From contig JAJPJX010000036.1 of NCBI GenBank assembly GCA_021324015.1, forward strand, positions 1 through 64,000: DNA of 64,000 nt, given 5' to 3'. A program made the position numbers and the translations under genes. Of this stretch, positions 1-10,199 are shown piece after piece; within the stretch, counting starts at the first letter, position 1, and each line of letters starts with the position of its first letter. The notes under the pieces are model-generated. The model ran no database searches, had not been told where the DNA came from, and saw only the letters and a program-made list of their open reading frames with translations. The DNA comes from Solibacteraceae bacterium (GTDB taxonomy: Bacteria > Acidobacteriota > Terriglobia > Bryobacterales > Bryobacteraceae).

Positions 1-378
1 GGCGGTAATGGGTCAGGCGCCCAACCTAGGGGGCAGGAAAGACCTGAACCAACCCATTCAACGTCCCAGGCGTTGCTGCCGTCTCCTGGAGCCTGGAACA
101 AGCTCGCGGGGGAAAGGGATCGATCCCTCATCGCAGGCAAAAATCACCAGGTTTTCGATTGGTTCTTTTTCATCCGAGGCCGGCAGGGGTTCCTGCCCCC
201 TGGCCTTCACCCGGGCATCGGTCGGTCCCCCGCATCGGCTGGTGCCCCGCGCGACTCCCCGTTTTGCCCTATCAGTGTCTCTATCCTCACGGTAACATTC
301 GCCCTTTCCCCGTCGTCTTTTCCGACATAAGCTTCCCACGCGTGAGGCCATTCCCCCGGTGAGACCCATAAACCTGTC
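1..378. other. Non-coding region upstream of the efflux operon
   Basis: I see no convincing gene in these 378 bases. Short open frames on both strands lack family resemblance and ribosome binding sites. There is a stable-looking hairpin at 182-197 (GGCAGG, loop GGTT, CCTGCC), extended after a 4-nt bulge by GGCC at 178-181 and 202-205. It could be part of a structured leader for the efflux operon or the 3' end of something outside the window. No promoter is obvious. Confidence 0.4.
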
Positions 379-1617
379 ATGATGCAATTGATTGGAGAGC
401 AAAGCTCTCTGGAAACCCCGCCCACCTTGCCGCAGAACCGGCGGAAGAGCCGCGCGGCTTGGTTTTGGCTGGCCTTGCTGGCCGGCCTGGGGTACGGAGC
501 GTTTCGATACGTTCAGTCCTCTCCGCACCCGCAGCCGCCTGCCGCGGCGGCTTCGGCGGGGCACGCCGCCCGCCGTCCGGTGCCGGTCGTGGCCGCCACA
601 GCCCGCGTCGGCAACATGCCCATCTACTTGCGCGGCCTCGGCAGCGTCGCGGCCTTCAACAGCGTGGCCGTCAAGAGCCGCGTGGACGGCCAGTTGCTTG
701 CCGTCCATTTTCAGGAAGGCCAGTTCGTCAAGCAGGGCGACCTGATCGCCGAAATCGATCCGCGGCCCTTTCAGGTGCAGCTCGAACAGGCCCAGGGGCA
801 GCTTGCCCGCGACCAGGCGCAGCTCCGCGACGCCCAGGTGAACCTGGCCCGCTACCAGAAGCTTTGGGAGGAGAAGGTCATCCCCCGCCAGCAGCTCGAT
901 ACCCAGTCCTCCTCGGTGGGCCAGTTCCAGGGCGCCATCCAGGCCGATCAGGCAGCCATTGACGCCGCCCGCCTGCAATTGACTTACACGCGCATCACCG
1001 CGCCCATCGGCGGCCGCATCGGTCTGCGCCTCGTGGATGCCGGCAACATGGTCCACGCCGCGGACACCACGGGCATCGCCGTCATCGCCCAGCTTCAGCC
1101 CATCTCCGTGCTGTTCACCATCCCGGCGGACAGCCTCCCCGATGTGCTCGCCAAGCTGCGCGCCGGCGCCCGCCTTCCGGTCGAGGCCTACAGCCGCGAC
1201 GACCGCGTCAAAATCGCCACCGGCACACTCCTCACCGCCGATAACCAGATCGACCCCTCCACCGGCACCTCGCGCCTGAAAGCCGTCTTCGACAACGCCG
1301 ATCTCGCCCTGTTCCCCAACCAGTTCGTCAACTGCCACCTGTTGCTCGAAACCCGCCGTGCCGCCGTCATCCTGCCGGCCTCCGCCATCCAGCGCGGCCC
1401 CCAGGGCGCCTATGTCTATGTCGTGGGCGAAGACCACACCGCCCGGCTGCGCACGGTAACCGTCGGCATCTCCGAAGGCAACGAGGTGTCGCTCGAAAGC
1501 GGTCTCGCCGCCGGCGAGACCGTGGTCATCGACGGTCAGGATAAGCTCCAGGAAGGCTCCCGGGTCGAAATCCAGAGCCCCGCCCGCGGGTCCGCCGCCC
1601 CCAGGCGGAGCGCATGA
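379..1617 (+). CDS. mdtA: RND efflux periplasmic adaptor subunit, MdtA-like
   Basis: This is a membrane-fusion (HlyD/MdtA) protein of 412 residues, the usual size. It bridges an inner-membrane RND pump and an outer-membrane channel. An N-terminal membrane anchor lies at about residues 25-45, followed by an Ala/Pro-rich stretch. The two half-lipoyl segments, with [20 protein letters not shown] in the first, flank an alpha-helical hairpin at about 130-190; a beta-barrel and membrane-proximal domain follow. The closest known layout is MdtABC, because two different RND pump genes come next. The ATG of the next gene overlaps this stop codon (ATGA), so the genes are translationally coupled. There are two adjacent ATGs at 379 and 382 and neither has a clear Shine-Dalgarno sequence. 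The drug or metal substrate cannot be told from sequence. Confidence 0.9.
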   Translation: MMQLIGEQSSLETPPTLPQNRRKSRAAWFWLALLAGLGYGAFRYVQSSPHPQPPAAAASAGHAARRPVPVVAATARVGNMPIYLRGLGSVAAFNSVAVKSRVDGQLLAVHFQEGQFVKQGDLIAEIDPRPFQVQLEQAQGQLARDQAQLRDAQVNLARYQKLWEEKVIPRQQLDTQSSSVGQFQGAIQADQAAIDAARLQLTYTRITAPIGGRIGLRLVDAGNMVHAADTTGIAVIAQLQPISVLFTIPADSLPDVLAKLRAGARLPVEAYSRDDRVKIATGTLLTADNQIDPSTGTSRLKAVFDNADLALFPNQFVNCHLLLETRRAAVILPASAIQRGPQGAYVYVVGEDHTARLRTVTVGISEGNEVSLESGLAAGETVVIDGQDKLQEGSRVEIQSPARGSAAPRRSA

Positions 1618-4600
1618 GTCCTTCGCGCCCGTTCATTCTGCGCCCCGTGGCTACCTCCCTGCTCATGGCGGGGGTCTTGCTGGCCGGCTTCGTGGCCTAT
1701 AAGCAGCTTCCCGTCTCGGCCCTGCCCGAGGTGGATTACCCCACCATCCAGGTGCTGACCTTCTACCCCGGCGCGAGCCCCGAAGTCATGGCCTCTTCGG
1801 TCACCGCGCCGCTGGAGCGCCAGTTCGGCCAGGTCCCCGGCCTCAAGCAGATGACCTCCACCTCCTCGTTCGGCAGCTCGGTCATCATCCTCCAGTTCGC
1901 CCTGGACCTGAACATCGACGTGGCCGAGCAGCAGGTGCAGGCCGCCATTAACGCCGCCGGCACCTTCCTGCCGCGCGACCTTCCCAATCCGCCCATCTAT
2001 AGCAAGAGCAACCCCGCCGACGCGCCCATTCTCACCCTGGCCCTTACCTCCGACACCATGCCGCTCTCCCGCGTCGAGGACTATGCCGATACCACTCTGG
2101 CGCAGAAAATTTCGCAGATCCCCGGCGTCGGTCTGGTCAGCATCAGCGGCGGGCAGCGGCCCGCCGTGCGCATCCAGGCCAACCCCACGGCGCTGGCCGC
2201 CTACGGCCTCAGCCTCGAGGACCTGCGGCTCTCTCTCTCTCAGGCCAGCGTAAATGAGGCCAAGGGCAACATCGAAACCTCCCGCCAGGCCTTCACCCTG
2301 GGCGCCAACGATCAGCTCACGCACGGCCGCGAATACGGCCCCCTCATCGTCGCTTACCGCAACGGCGGCCCCGTGCGCCTCTCGGACGTGGCCACCGTCA
2401 TCGACGGCTCTGAGAACACCCGCCAGGCCGCCTGGATGAATACCACCCCCGCTGTCATCCTCAATATCCAGCGCCAGCCCGCCGCCAACATCATCAGCGT
2501 GGTCGATAGCGTGGTGCGCCTGCTCCCGCAGCTACGCGCCTCCCTGCCGGAAGCCATCAAGGTGCAGGTCCTCACCGACCGCACTACCACTATCCGCGCC
2601 TCCGTCGAAGACGTGCAGTTCGAACTCATGCTCACCGTGGGCCTGGTCGTCATGGTGATCTTCCTGTTCCTGCGCAACCTCTCCGCCACCGTCATTCCCA
2701 GCATCGCCGTGCCCCTCTCGCTCGTGGGCACCTTCGGCGTCATGTACCTGCTGGGTTACAGCCTCAACAATCTCTCGCTGATGGCCCTCACCATCTCCAC
2801 AGGTTTTGTGGTGGACGACGCCATCGTGATGATCGAGAACATCTCGCGCTTCATCGAGGAGGGCGAATCCCCGCTGTCGGCGGCCCTCAAGGGCTCCGAA
2901 CAGATCGGCTTCACCATCGTCTCGCTCACCGTCTCCCTGATCGCCGTGCTCATCCCGTTGCTGTTTATGGGAGACATCGTGGGCCGCCTTTTCCGTCAGT
3001 TCGCCATCACCCTGGCGGTCACCATCCTGGTCTCGGCGGTGGTCTCGCTCACGCTCACGCCCATGATGTGCGCGCAATTGCTGAAGCACCGGCCGGAGGC
3101 CACGCAGGGCTGGTTCTACCGCGCCTCGGAGCGCTTCTTCGAGGTGGTCATCGCGCGCTACGGCTCCACCCTGGAATGGGTGCTGCGCCATCAGACTCTC
3201 ACGCTGTTCGTCACCCTGGGCACTCTGGCCGGCACCATCTACCTCTACGCCATGGTCCCTAAAGGATTCTTCCCGGTGCAGGACACCGGCGTGATCCTGG
3301 GCATCTCCGAATCCCGGCCCAACACTTCCTTCGAAGCCATGGCCGACCGGCAGCAGGCCCTGGCCCAGATCATTCTCCAGGATTCGGGAGTGCAAAGCCT
3401 GTCCTCCTTCATCGGCGTGGACGGCACCAACACCACCCTGAACAGCGGCCGCATTCAGATCAACCTCAAGCCGCTCGCCGAACGCGGCGCCTCCGCCAGC
3501 CAGATCATCCGCCGCCTCCAGCCCAAGCTCGCCGCCGTTGAGGGCATCACCCTCTACATGCAGCCCGTGCAGGATCTCACCGTGGAAGACCGCGTGGCCC
3601 GCACCCAGTTTCAATACAGCATGGAGGACGCCGACGCGGCTGAACTGGCCGTCTGGGCGCCGCGCCTGCTTGACAAGCTGCGCACCCTGCCGGAACTGCG
3701 CGACGTGGCCAGCGACCAGCAGAACGGCGGCATCAAGGCCACCGTGGTCATCGACCGGGATACCGCCTCCCGCCTGGGCATCTCTCCGCAGATGATCGAC
3801 GACACGCTCTACGACGCCTTCGGCCAGCGCCAGATTTCCACCATCTTCACACAGCTCAACCAGTACCACGTGGTGCTCGAAGTGGAGCCCCGCTTCCGCG
3901 ACAACCTCACCTCGCTGAAGGATATCTACGTGCACTCCGCCAACGGCGCCGAGGTGCCGCTGGCGAGCTTCGCGCATTTCGAGCCCGCCGAAGCCCCGCT
4001 GGCGATCAACCACCAGGGGCAGTTTCCGGTGGTTACGCTGTCCTTCAACCTGGCGCCCGGCATCTCGCTGGGCGACGCCGTCCGCGTGATCCGCCGCGTC
4101 GAGCGGCAGATCGGCTTCCCCGCCAGCATCCAGGCCAACTTCCAGGGCACCGCCCAGGCCTTTCAGAATTCGCTGGCGCACGAGCCGGTGCTCATCCTGG
4201 CCGCCCTGGTGACCGTCTACATCGTGCTGGGCGTGCTGTATGAGAGTTACATCCACCCCATCACCATCCTCTCCACACTGCCCTCGGCCGGCATCGGCGC
4301 CATTCTGGCCCTGCTGGTCACCGGCAACGACCTCACCGTCATCGCCCTGATCGGCATCATCCTGTTGATCGGCATCGTGAAGAAGAACGCCATCATGATG
4401 ATCGACTTCGCCCTGGAGGCCGAGCGCCTGGAAGGTAAGAGTCCCGACGAATCCATCTACCAGGCCTGCCTGCTGCGCTTCCGGCCCATCATGATGACCA
4501 CCATGGCCGCGCTTCTCGGCGGCGTGCCGCTGGCCCTGGGCACCGGCGTGGGCTCCGAGCTGCGGCGCCCGCTGGGCATCACCATCGTCGGCGGCCTGCT

Positions 4601-4730
4601 CCTGAGCCAGGTGCTCACCCTCTACACGACTCCCGTGGTTTACCTCTTCTTCGACCGGCTGGCCGGCCGCCTGCGCTCGCTGCGCCTGGGCAACCCGGTG
4701 AACGAACCCCTGGCCACGGAGCAGCCGTGA
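1614..4730 (+). CDS. mdtB: RND efflux pump, MdtB-like subunit
   Basis: This is an inner-membrane proton/drug antiporter of the HAE1 RND family, 1038 residues, full length. It has the expected two repeats: a first transmembrane helix, a large periplasmic loop, six helices, a second periplasmic loop and six more helices. The proton-relay aspartate pair of TM4 is visible in [16 protein letters not shown], and a second-half helix carries [14 protein letters not shown]. Pairing with a second, non-identical RND pump immediately downstream is characteristic of MdtB/MdtC, which form a B2C heterotrimer in enterobacteria. The start overlaps the mdtA stop by 4 nt. Which of the two pump genes corresponds to B or C is assigned here by order only. 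Confidence 0.9.
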   Translation: MSPSRPFILRPVATSLLMAGVLLAGFVAYKQLPVSALPEVDYPTIQVLTFYPGASPEVMASSVTAPLERQFGQVPGLKQMTSTSSFGSSVIILQFALDLNIDVAEQQVQAAINAAGTFLPRDLPNPPIYSKSNPADAPILTLALTSDTMPLSRVEDYADTTLAQKISQIPGVGLVSISGGQRPAVRIQANPTALAAYGLSLEDLRLSLSQASVNEAKGNIETSRQAFTLGANDQLTHGREYGPLIVAYRNGGPVRLSDVATVIDGSENTRQAAWMNTTPAVILNIQRQPAANIISVVDSVVRLLPQLRASLPEAIKVQVLTDRTTTIRASVEDVQFELMLTVGLVVMVIFLFLRNLSATVIPSIAVPLSLVGTFGVMYLLGYSLNNLSLMALTISTGFVVDDAIVMIENISRFIEEGESPLSAALKGSEQIGFTIVSLTVSLIAVLIPLLFMGDIVGRLFRQFAITLAVTILVSAVVSLTLTPMMCAQLLKHRPEATQGWFYRASERFFEVVIARYGSTLEWVLRHQTLTLFVTLGTLAGTIYLYAMVPKGFFPVQDTGVILGISESRPNTSFEAMADRQQALAQIILQDSGVQSLSSFIGVDGTNTTLNSGRIQINLKPLAERGASASQIIRRLQPKLAAVEGITLYMQPVQDLTVEDRVARTQFQYSMEDADAAELAVWAPRLLDKLRTLPELRDVASDQQNGGIKATVVIDRDTASRLGISPQMIDDTLYDAFGQRQISTIFTQLNQYHVVLEVEPRFRDNLTSLKDIYVHSANGAEVPLASFAHFEPAEAPLAINHQGQFPVVTLSFNLAPGISLGDAVRVIRRVERQIGFPASIQANFQGTAQAFQNSLAHEPVLILAALVTVYIVLGVLYESYIHPITILSTLPSAGIGAILALLVTGNDLTVIALIGIILLIGIVKKNAIMMIDFALEAERLEGKSPDESIYQACLLRFRPIMMTTMAALLGGVPLALGTGVGSELRRPLGITIVGGLLLSQVLTLYTTPVVYLFFDRLAGRLRSLRLGNPVNEPLATEQP

Positions 4731-7700
4731 GCCTCTCGACGCCCTTCATCCGCCGCCCCGTGGCGACGTCGCTGCTCACCGCCGGCCTGGCGCTGGCCGG
4801 CGGCATCGCCTATCGCTTCCTGCCGGTGGCCCCTCTTCCGGAAGTCGAGTTCCCCACCATCCAGGTCTCCGCCGGCCTGCCCGGCGCCAGCCCGGAAACC
4901 ATGGCTTCCTCGGTGGCCACGCCGCTGGAGCGCCAGTTCGGGCGCATCGCCGGGGTCACCGAGATGACGTCCTCGAGCGGCCTGGGAAGCACCTCGATCG
5001 TGTTGCAGTTCGATCTGAACCGCAACATCGACGCCGCCGCGCGTGACGTGCAGGCAGCCATCAACGGCGCCCGCGGGCAGTTGCCGCAGAACCTGCCCAT
5101 GAATCCCACCTACCGCAAGGTCAACCCCGCCGACTCGCCCATCATGATCCTGGCTCTCACGTCCGACCGCTACCAAGTGGCCCACATGTACGACGCGGCG
5201 GACTCCATCCTGGCCCAGAAGTTGGCCCAGGTGGAGGGCATCGGCCAGGTCTTCGTGGGCGGCGGCGCCAAGCCCGCCGTGCGCGTGGAACTGCACCCCG
5301 GAGCGCTGTTCGGCTACGGCATCGGCTCCGACCAGGTGCGCACCGTGCTGGCCGCCGCCAACGCCAACCGGCCCAAGGGCATGATTTCGGACGCCTGGAC
5401 TTCCTGGGAAATCGACGCCACCGACCAGCTTCACAAGGCCGCGCAGTACCGGCGCCTCATTGTGGCCTACCGCAACGGCGCGGCCGTGCGCCTGGGCGAC
5501 ATCGCCACCGTCGAGGACTCCGTCGAAGACCGCCGTAACGCCGGCCTCTCCAACGGCCAGCCCGCCGTCCTGATCATCCTCTTCCGCCAGCCCGCGGCCA
5601 ACATGATCGAGACCGTGGACCGCGTGCGCGCGCTGCTGCCCCGCCTGCAAGCTTCCATCCCGCCAGCCATCCACATCAACGTGGTCATGGACCGCACCGT
5701 GACCATCCGCGCCTCCATCGAGGACGTCCAGTTCACCCTCATGCTCTCCGTCGCCCTGGTCATCCTGGTGGTGTTCCTGTTTCTGCGCAACGGATGGGCT
5801 ACCTTCATCCCCAGCATCGCCGTGCCGCTCTCCCTGCTGGGCACCTTTGGCGTGATGTATCTGGTGGGCTACAGCCTGGACAACCTCTCCCTGATGGCTC
5901 TCACCATCTCCACGGGCTTCGTGGTGGATGACGCCATCGTGGTCATCGAAAACATCGCGCGCCACCTGGAAGACGGCGCCTCGCCGCTCCAGGCCGCGCT
6001 CATCGGGTCCCGCGAGGTGGGCTTCACCGTGCTCTCCATGAGCACGTCCCTGGTGGCCGTCTTCATTCCCATCCTGCTGATGGGCGGCATCGTGGGGCGT
6101 CTCTTCCGTGAATTCGCGGTCACCCTCACCGTGGCCATCGGCGTTTCCCTGGTGGTTTCGCTCACCACGACCCCCATGATGTGCGCGCGTTTCCTGCGCT
6201 CCGAGCACGACCGCGCCCACGGCCGCTTCTACCGCGCCGGAGAGCGTGTGTTCGACTGGATGCTGGGCGGCTACGAGCACTCCCTGCGCTGGGTGCTGCG
6301 CCACTCCGAGCTGATGCTCTTCGTCACCCTGGGAACTATCGCCCTGAACGTCTATCTCTACGTGATCGTGCCCAAAGGCTTCTTCCCGCAGCAGGACACC
6401 GGCCGCATGATGGGCGCTATCGTGGGCGACCAGGACATCTCCTTTCCGGCCATGCGCGAGAAGCTGGAGCAGTTCATCGGCATCATCCGGCAGGATCCCG
6501 CGGTGTTGAACGTCACCGGCTTCACGGGCGGATCCTCCATCAACAGCGGCCGCGCCTTCATCGAGTTGAAGCCCCTGGATGAGCGCAAGATCAGCGTGGA
6601 CCAGGTCATCAGCCGCCTGCGCGGCAAGCTGGCCCGCGTCCCCGGCGCGACCCTCTACATGCAGGCCTCGCAGGATATCCGCGTGGGCGGACACTCCACC
6701 GCTTCGCAATATCAGTACACCTTGCGCGCCGATAACCTGCGCGATCTGGACGAGTGGTCCCAGAAACTGTTGCAGAAGTTGCGCACCCTCCCGGAAATCC
6801 GCGACGCCAACACGGACCAGCAGAACAAGGGGCTGCTGACCCACCTGGTGATCGACCGGGACACCGCCTCCCGGCTGGGCGTCACGCCCGACTCGATCGA
6901 CCAGATGCTCTACGACGCCTTCGGGCAGCGCCAAGTCTCCACCATGTACCAGGCGCTCAACCAGTACCACGTGGTGATGGAACTGGATCCCAACTTCCAG
7001 CGCACCGGCGAAGCGCTCCAGAACTTCTACGTGCGCTCGGCGAGCGGCGGCGTGGTGCCGCTCTCGAGCTTCGCCCGCCTCGAGCAGCGGAACACCACGC
7101 TCTCGGTCAACCACCAGGGCACCTTCCCCGCCATCACGCTTTCCTTCAACCTGGCGCTGGGCGTGGCGCTGGGCGACGCCGTGGACGCCATCAACGACGC
7201 GGAACGCGACATCGGCATGCCCGCCAACGTGCAAGGCAGTTTCCAGGGCACCGCGCGCGCTTTCCAGTCCTCGCTCGCCAACGAGCCCTACCTGATCCTG
7301 GCCGCGCTGCTCACTGTTTATATCGTGCTGGGCATGCTGTATGAAAGCTACATCCACCCCATCACGATTCTCTCCACGCTGCCCTCTGCGGGCGTTGGCG
7401 CGATCCTGGCGCTGCTCTACTGCCGCGTGGAGTTGAGCGTCATCGCCCTGATCGGAATCATTCTGTTGATCGGCATCGTGAAGAAGAATGCCATCATGAT
7501 GATCGACTTCGCGCTGGATGCCGAGCGCAACCAGAATCTCAGCTCGCGGGAAGCCATCTTCAAGGCGTGCAGCCTGCGCTTCCGCCCCATCATGATGACC
7601 ACCATGGCGGCGCTGCTGGGCGGCGTGCCGCTGGCCGTGGGCGGAGGCACCGGCTCGGAACTCCGCCGCCCCCTGGGCATCACCATCGTGGGCGGACTGC

Positions 7701-7825
7701 TGGTGAGCCAGATGCTGACCCTCTACACCACGCCGGTCATCTATCTCTACCTGGACCGCTTCCGCCTGTGGGCCTCGCGCCGCGAGCGTCGCGCCGCGTC
7801 CTACCTGCCCAGCCCCTCGGCATAA
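4727..7825 (+). CDS. mdtC: RND efflux pump, MdtC-like subunit
   Basis: This is the second RND proton-driven pump of the operon, 1032 residues, colinear with and clearly homologous to the preceding gene. The TM4 motif [16 protein letters not shown] keeps both relay aspartates, so neither pump looks inactivated. The GTG start overlaps the mdtB stop (GTGA), so the three genes form one coupled operon. The gene ends only 4 nt before the convergent stop of the polysaccharide deacetylase, leaving no room for a conventional terminator. No outer-membrane TolC-type channel gene lies in the window, so the channel must be encoded elsewhere, as it is for enterobacterial MdtABC. Confidence 0.9.
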   Translation: MSLSTPFIRRPVATSLLTAGLALAGGIAYRFLPVAPLPEVEFPTIQVSAGLPGASPETMASSVATPLERQFGRIAGVTEMTSSSGLGSTSIVLQFDLNRNIDAAARDVQAAINGARGQLPQNLPMNPTYRKVNPADSPIMILALTSDRYQVAHMYDAADSILAQKLAQVEGIGQVFVGGGAKPAVRVELHPGALFGYGIGSDQVRTVLAAANANRPKGMISDAWTSWEIDATDQLHKAAQYRRLIVAYRNGAAVRLGDIATVEDSVEDRRNAGLSNGQPAVLIILFRQPAANMIETVDRVRALLPRLQASIPPAIHINVVMDRTVTIRASIEDVQFTLMLSVALVILVVFLFLRNGWATFIPSIAVPLSLLGTFGVMYLVGYSLDNLSLMALTISTGFVVDDAIVVIENIARHLEDGASPLQAALIGSREVGFTVLSMSTSLVAVFIPILLMGGIVGRLFREFAVTLTVAIGVSLVVSLTTTPMMCARFLRSEHDRAHGRFYRAGERVFDWMLGGYEHSLRWVLRHSELMLFVTLGTIALNVYLYVIVPKGFFPQQDTGRMMGAIVGDQDISFPAMREKLEQFIGIIRQDPAVLNVTGFTGGSSINSGRAFIELKPLDERKISVDQVISRLRGKLARVPGATLYMQASQDIRVGGHSTASQYQYTLRADNLRDLDEWSQKLLQKLRTLPEIRDANTDQQNKGLLTHLVIDRDTASRLGVTPDSIDQMLYDAFGQRQVSTMYQALNQYHVVMELDPNFQRTGEALQNFYVRSASGGVVPLSSFARLEQRNTTLSVNHQGTFPAITLSFNLALGVALGDAVDAINDAERDIGMPANVQGSFQGTARAFQSSLANEPYLILAALLTVYIVLGMLYESYIHPITILSTLPSAGVGAILALLYCRVELSVIALIGIILLIGIVKKNAIMMIDFALDAERNQNLSSREAIFKACSLRFRPIMMTTMAALLGGVPLAVGGGTGSELRRPLGITIVGGLLVSQMLTLYTTPVIYLYLDRFRLWASRRERRAASYLPSPSA

Positions 7826-7829
7826 GTTT

Positions 7830-9464
7830 TCACGCCTCGAACCACAACCGGCCCGCCACGCGCACGCTCTCGCCCGGGGCGCAGTCCGGCAGCACCGGAT
7901 CGGAATGCACGCAGGGGCAGGCCGGGTTGCCCCACACGCGCCCGCAGCGCTCCCATTCGATCAGGATGCGGCGTCCGTCCGGGGCCCGTACCCCTGCGGT
8001 GGGCTGCCGCAGGATCTTGTTGTCCGCGGTTTGCGCCGCAAAGCCTTGGGCGCGGCCCAGCAGCAGGCAGATCTGCGTGCGCAGCTTGCTCAACGGCTCC
8101 CTGCTGCCATTGCGCAACCAGAGTTCCATACGCACCTCTTCGCCCTCCATCCGGGCGGAGGCGCCGAAGGCCACCTGATTGGGCAGCGTCCACTCCGAGC
8201 GAAGGCTCCCGTCCGCCGCGCGATTCCAGTCCACATTGTCGATCACCACGTTCTGGTCGTTCCAGACGGTGGGCACGTGTGTGTGCGCCAGGAACAGCAG
8301 GCCCAGGTTGCTGAAGATCGCTTCCGGCAGATCCACCACCACGTAGCTCGCAGGGTCCCACGGCAGGAACACGCTGAACTTGGTGCCGCGCAGCGGGTCG
8401 ATGGCGCCATCCAGAAAGCCCAGCCGCGGATGCCGCCCGCCGGGATACGGCAGCATCGGCTGCCGCCCGGACGCCGGCCGTGCTTGTCCCTGCGGCCCTC
8501 CGCAGACCGCCGCGACTTCCGCCTCCGAGTAGCCGTGCCGCGCCATGTCCCCCAGCCAGTACGGCAGATCTTCGCGGGTCGCTTCCATCTCCACCGGCAG
8601 ACGGAGCCGTCCGTCTTTCGGCTGCGGATAGCGCGCGCCGGCCATGGGATCGGAGGGCACGCGGCGTGGGTCCACGAATTGCTCCAGGTCCCCCAGCGCG
8701 ATTCCGCGGAAGCCCTGGTCTTTCAGGTAATGCATGCACTTCCGGAACAGCTCCGGATCCGTATTCACCCAGGGATGCCGCACATCCGGCACGCCGTGGA
8801 ATTGCAGCACCGTGATGCGCCCCTGGCGGGCTTCGGCCGCGACCCTCTGGAAGTGCTCGAAGGTCCAGTTGGGATAGGCGTCCCCGGTGGTCGGGACCAA
8901 CAGCGGATGGTGCCGCGCCGGGTCGTATGCCGGACCGACCGCAACCTGGCCGTACGGGATTTCCGGCGAGAGGCCCCGCCGTGCGAAGCGAAATCCGAGC
9001 CTGCCGAGCGCGGCCAGCGCCTCCGGGCCGAAGCCGTTGCCGCACCACGCAAAGCTGGTCGGCCGGGGCACCCCGACTCTGCGTAGCTCGTTCTCCACCA
9101 GGGCCAGTTCCCCGGCCAGCCGCGCGGCGTTCCGGGGCACGGAAAAATCGGCATGCGTCCAGCTATGATTGCCGATTTCAAATCCCATGCTGTAAATTTC
9201 AGCAATTTGCCTCCAATTCAAAAAGAATTGGGGATCGTTCATCCACCGGTGGGTGACGAAGAACGTCGCTCGGAACCCCAGCTCGCGGAGCAGCGGCGCC
9301 ACATTGACACGCTGCGCCAGAACGGCGTCGTCGAACGTGAGAACCGCCACTTTTGCAGGGATTTGCGCGGTGCCACGGGATGCGGCGGCAGCGGCCAGAG
9401 CCGCGCCTGCCACGAATTCCCGCCGGTGGACGGCGTGGCTCCCCAGTTGTGGAGTGCGTATCAA
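7830..9464 (-). CDS. Exported polysaccharide deacetylase family protein
   Basis: This is a NodB-type carbohydrate esterase 4 protein of 544 residues. The N-terminus has a twin-arginine-like signal (HRREF, then an Ala-rich segment to about residue 33), so it probably acts outside the cytoplasm. Motif 1 is TFDD (D45, D46) and motif 2 is NHSWTH (H100, H104), the usual base and metal ligands. NodB covers about residues 37-255. The remaining 280 or so residues are unusual in length, look beta-rich and match no domain I recognise. A good Shine-Dalgarno (GGAGG) precedes the ATG. It is divergent from the PilZ gene and convergent with mdtC. The substrate (chitin-like, peptidoglycan or exopolysaccharide) cannot be decided. 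Confidence 0.8.
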   Translation of the reverse strand: MIRTPQLGSHAVHRREFVAGAALAAAAASRGTAQIPAKVAVLTFDDAVLAQRVNVAPLLRELGFRATFFVTHRWMNDPQFFLNWRQIAEIYSMGFEIGNHSWTHADFSVPRNAARLAGELALVENELRRVGVPRPTSFAWCGNGFGPEALAALGRLGFRFARRGLSPEIPYGQVAVGPAYDPARHHPLLVPTTGDAYPNWTFEHFQRVAAEARQGRITVLQFHGVPDVRHPWVNTDPELFRKCMHYLKDQGFRGIALGDLEQFVDPRRVPSDPMAGARYPQPKDGRLRLPVEMEATREDLPYWLGDMARHGYSEAEVAAVCGGPQGQARPASGRQPMLPYPGGRHPRLGFLDGAIDPLRGTKFSVFLPWDPASYVVVDLPEAIFSNLGLLFLAHTHVPTVWNDQNVVIDNVDWNRAADGSLRSEWTLPNQVAFGASARMEGEEVRMELWLRNGSREPLSKLRTQICLLLGRAQGFAAQTADNKILRQPTAGVRAPDGRRILIEWERCGRVWGNPACPCVHSDPVLPDCAPGESVRVAGRLWFEA

Positions 9465-9480
9465 AATTAGGCCTCCGAAT

Positions 9481-9497
9481 CTAGTACTGTCTAGTAC
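9481..9497. promoter_or_regulatory. Direct repeat CTAGTAC upstream of the deacetylase
   Basis: Two identical heptamers, CTAGTAC at 9481-9487 and 9491-9497, lie one helical turn apart (10-bp period). They begin 17 nt upstream of the deacetylase start. Each contains the palindrome GTAC. Position and spacing fit a repressor or activator site overlapping the deacetylase promoter. This is inferred from position only. Confidence 0.35.
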
Positions 9498-9708
9498 CTT
9501 TCTCGCCAGGACGTCTAAAGAATTGTAACGCTGTAGCGGCCCGCATCACATAAACTAAAGAATCGTCCGCGTCGACGAGAATTCTTACCGTCCGGTCTGG
9601 GTTCTTCTATCAGTAATCCCACCGGGTACGAGATCGGCCGCAACGAAGGCTTTGCGGTCCGTCCGGATACACCGAGCGGGAAACTCACGGAGGAGAGGAG
9701 AAGGCGCT

Positions 9709-10131
9709 ATGATGTCTGTGCCAAATCCATCGGAGCGAAGAGCAAAACAGAGATTCATCATCGAGCGGGATCTCCGTTACCGGGTTTTGCAGGAAGACGA
9801 GATCGTGGACTCGGGTACCGGCAAGACGCTGAACATCAGCAGCGGAGGCGTGGCCTTCATCAGTGATCACCCCCTGCAGCCGGGGGCCTTCGTGGAATTA
9901 TCCATCAGTTGGCCGGCGCTGTTGGACAATTCCTGCCGCATGAAACTCGTGGCCGTGGGCCGCGTGCTGCGCAGCCATGATCGCCGCGTAGCCGCCACCA
10001 TCGAGAAATACGAGTTCCGGACGCAGGCCCGCAGCCTGACCGACGCGCCCCCCGCCATGGGGCCCGAAACCATGCTGCGGCGCTGGGTGGAAGGCTCCCG
10101 CAGGGCCATCAGTGGAGTGGGTCCGGTCTGA
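9709..10131 (+). CDS. PilZ domain protein
   Basis: This is a small cytoplasmic protein of 140 residues with a PilZ domain, the common cyclic-di-GMP receptor fold. The two ligand motifs are present: RxxxR as R11-AKQ-R15, and (D/N)xSxxG as N42-I-S44-SG-G47. The start was placed at 9709 rather than at an upstream in-frame ATG (9652), because a strong purine-rich ribosome binding site (GGAGGAGAGGAG, 9689-9700) lies just before it. An alternative ATG follows at 9712. It stands alone between the deacetylase and a TonB-receptor-like gene, so its target is unknown. The C-terminal 40 residues after the barrel are not conserved in any way I recognise. Confidence 0.8.
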   Translation: MMSVPNPSERRAKQRFIIERDLRYRVLQEDEIVDSGTGKTLNISSGGVAFISDHPLQPGAFVELSISWPALLDNSCRMKLVAVGRVLRSHDRRVAATIEKYEFRTQARSLTDAPPAMGPETMLRRWVEGSRRAISGVGPV

Positions 10132-10147
10132 AACTGTCCTGTCTCTG

Positions 10148-10199
10148 TTGACAAATCCCTCGCGGAGAACATAAACTGCCCCTCATAAAGGGAGGGGCA
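10148..10199 (+). promoter_or_regulatory. Promoter and palindrome before the first TonB-dependent receptor
   Basis: A consensus -35 (TTGACA, 10148-10153) is followed after 18 nt by TAAACT (10172-10177), or after 16 nt by CATAAA. An 8-bp perfect inverted repeat, TGCCCCTC (10177-10184) and GAGGGGCA (10192-10199), abuts the ATG and contains the ribosome binding site. With transcription starting near 10184, the left arm would lie mostly outside the transcript. The palindrome then reads better as an operator. If transcription starts upstream, it would form a hairpin hiding the ribosome binding site. Confidence 0.5.

Noticed and set aside
207-425. A 72-codon minus-strand frame upstream of mdtA that briefly looked like part of a group II intron or reverse-transcriptase leader
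   Set aside because: No domain V-like hairpin, no reverse-transcriptase motifs and no intron ends are visible. The frame overlaps the start of mdtA.
4640-7357. A 905-codon open frame on the minus strand opposite mdtC, and similar long antisense frames (2532-4256, 37368-39875, 43146-45743, 47226-49574, 58530-60845)
   Set aside because: They mirror real genes on the other strand, have the His/Gly/Arg/Asp-rich composition typical of G/C-rich antisense frames, and match no family or ribosome binding site.
10177-10199. The receptor palindrome as an RNA thermosensor
   Set aside because: The likely transcription start (about 10184) would leave out most of the left arm, so a thermosensor cannot be claimed. 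Kept only as operator or possible hairpin.
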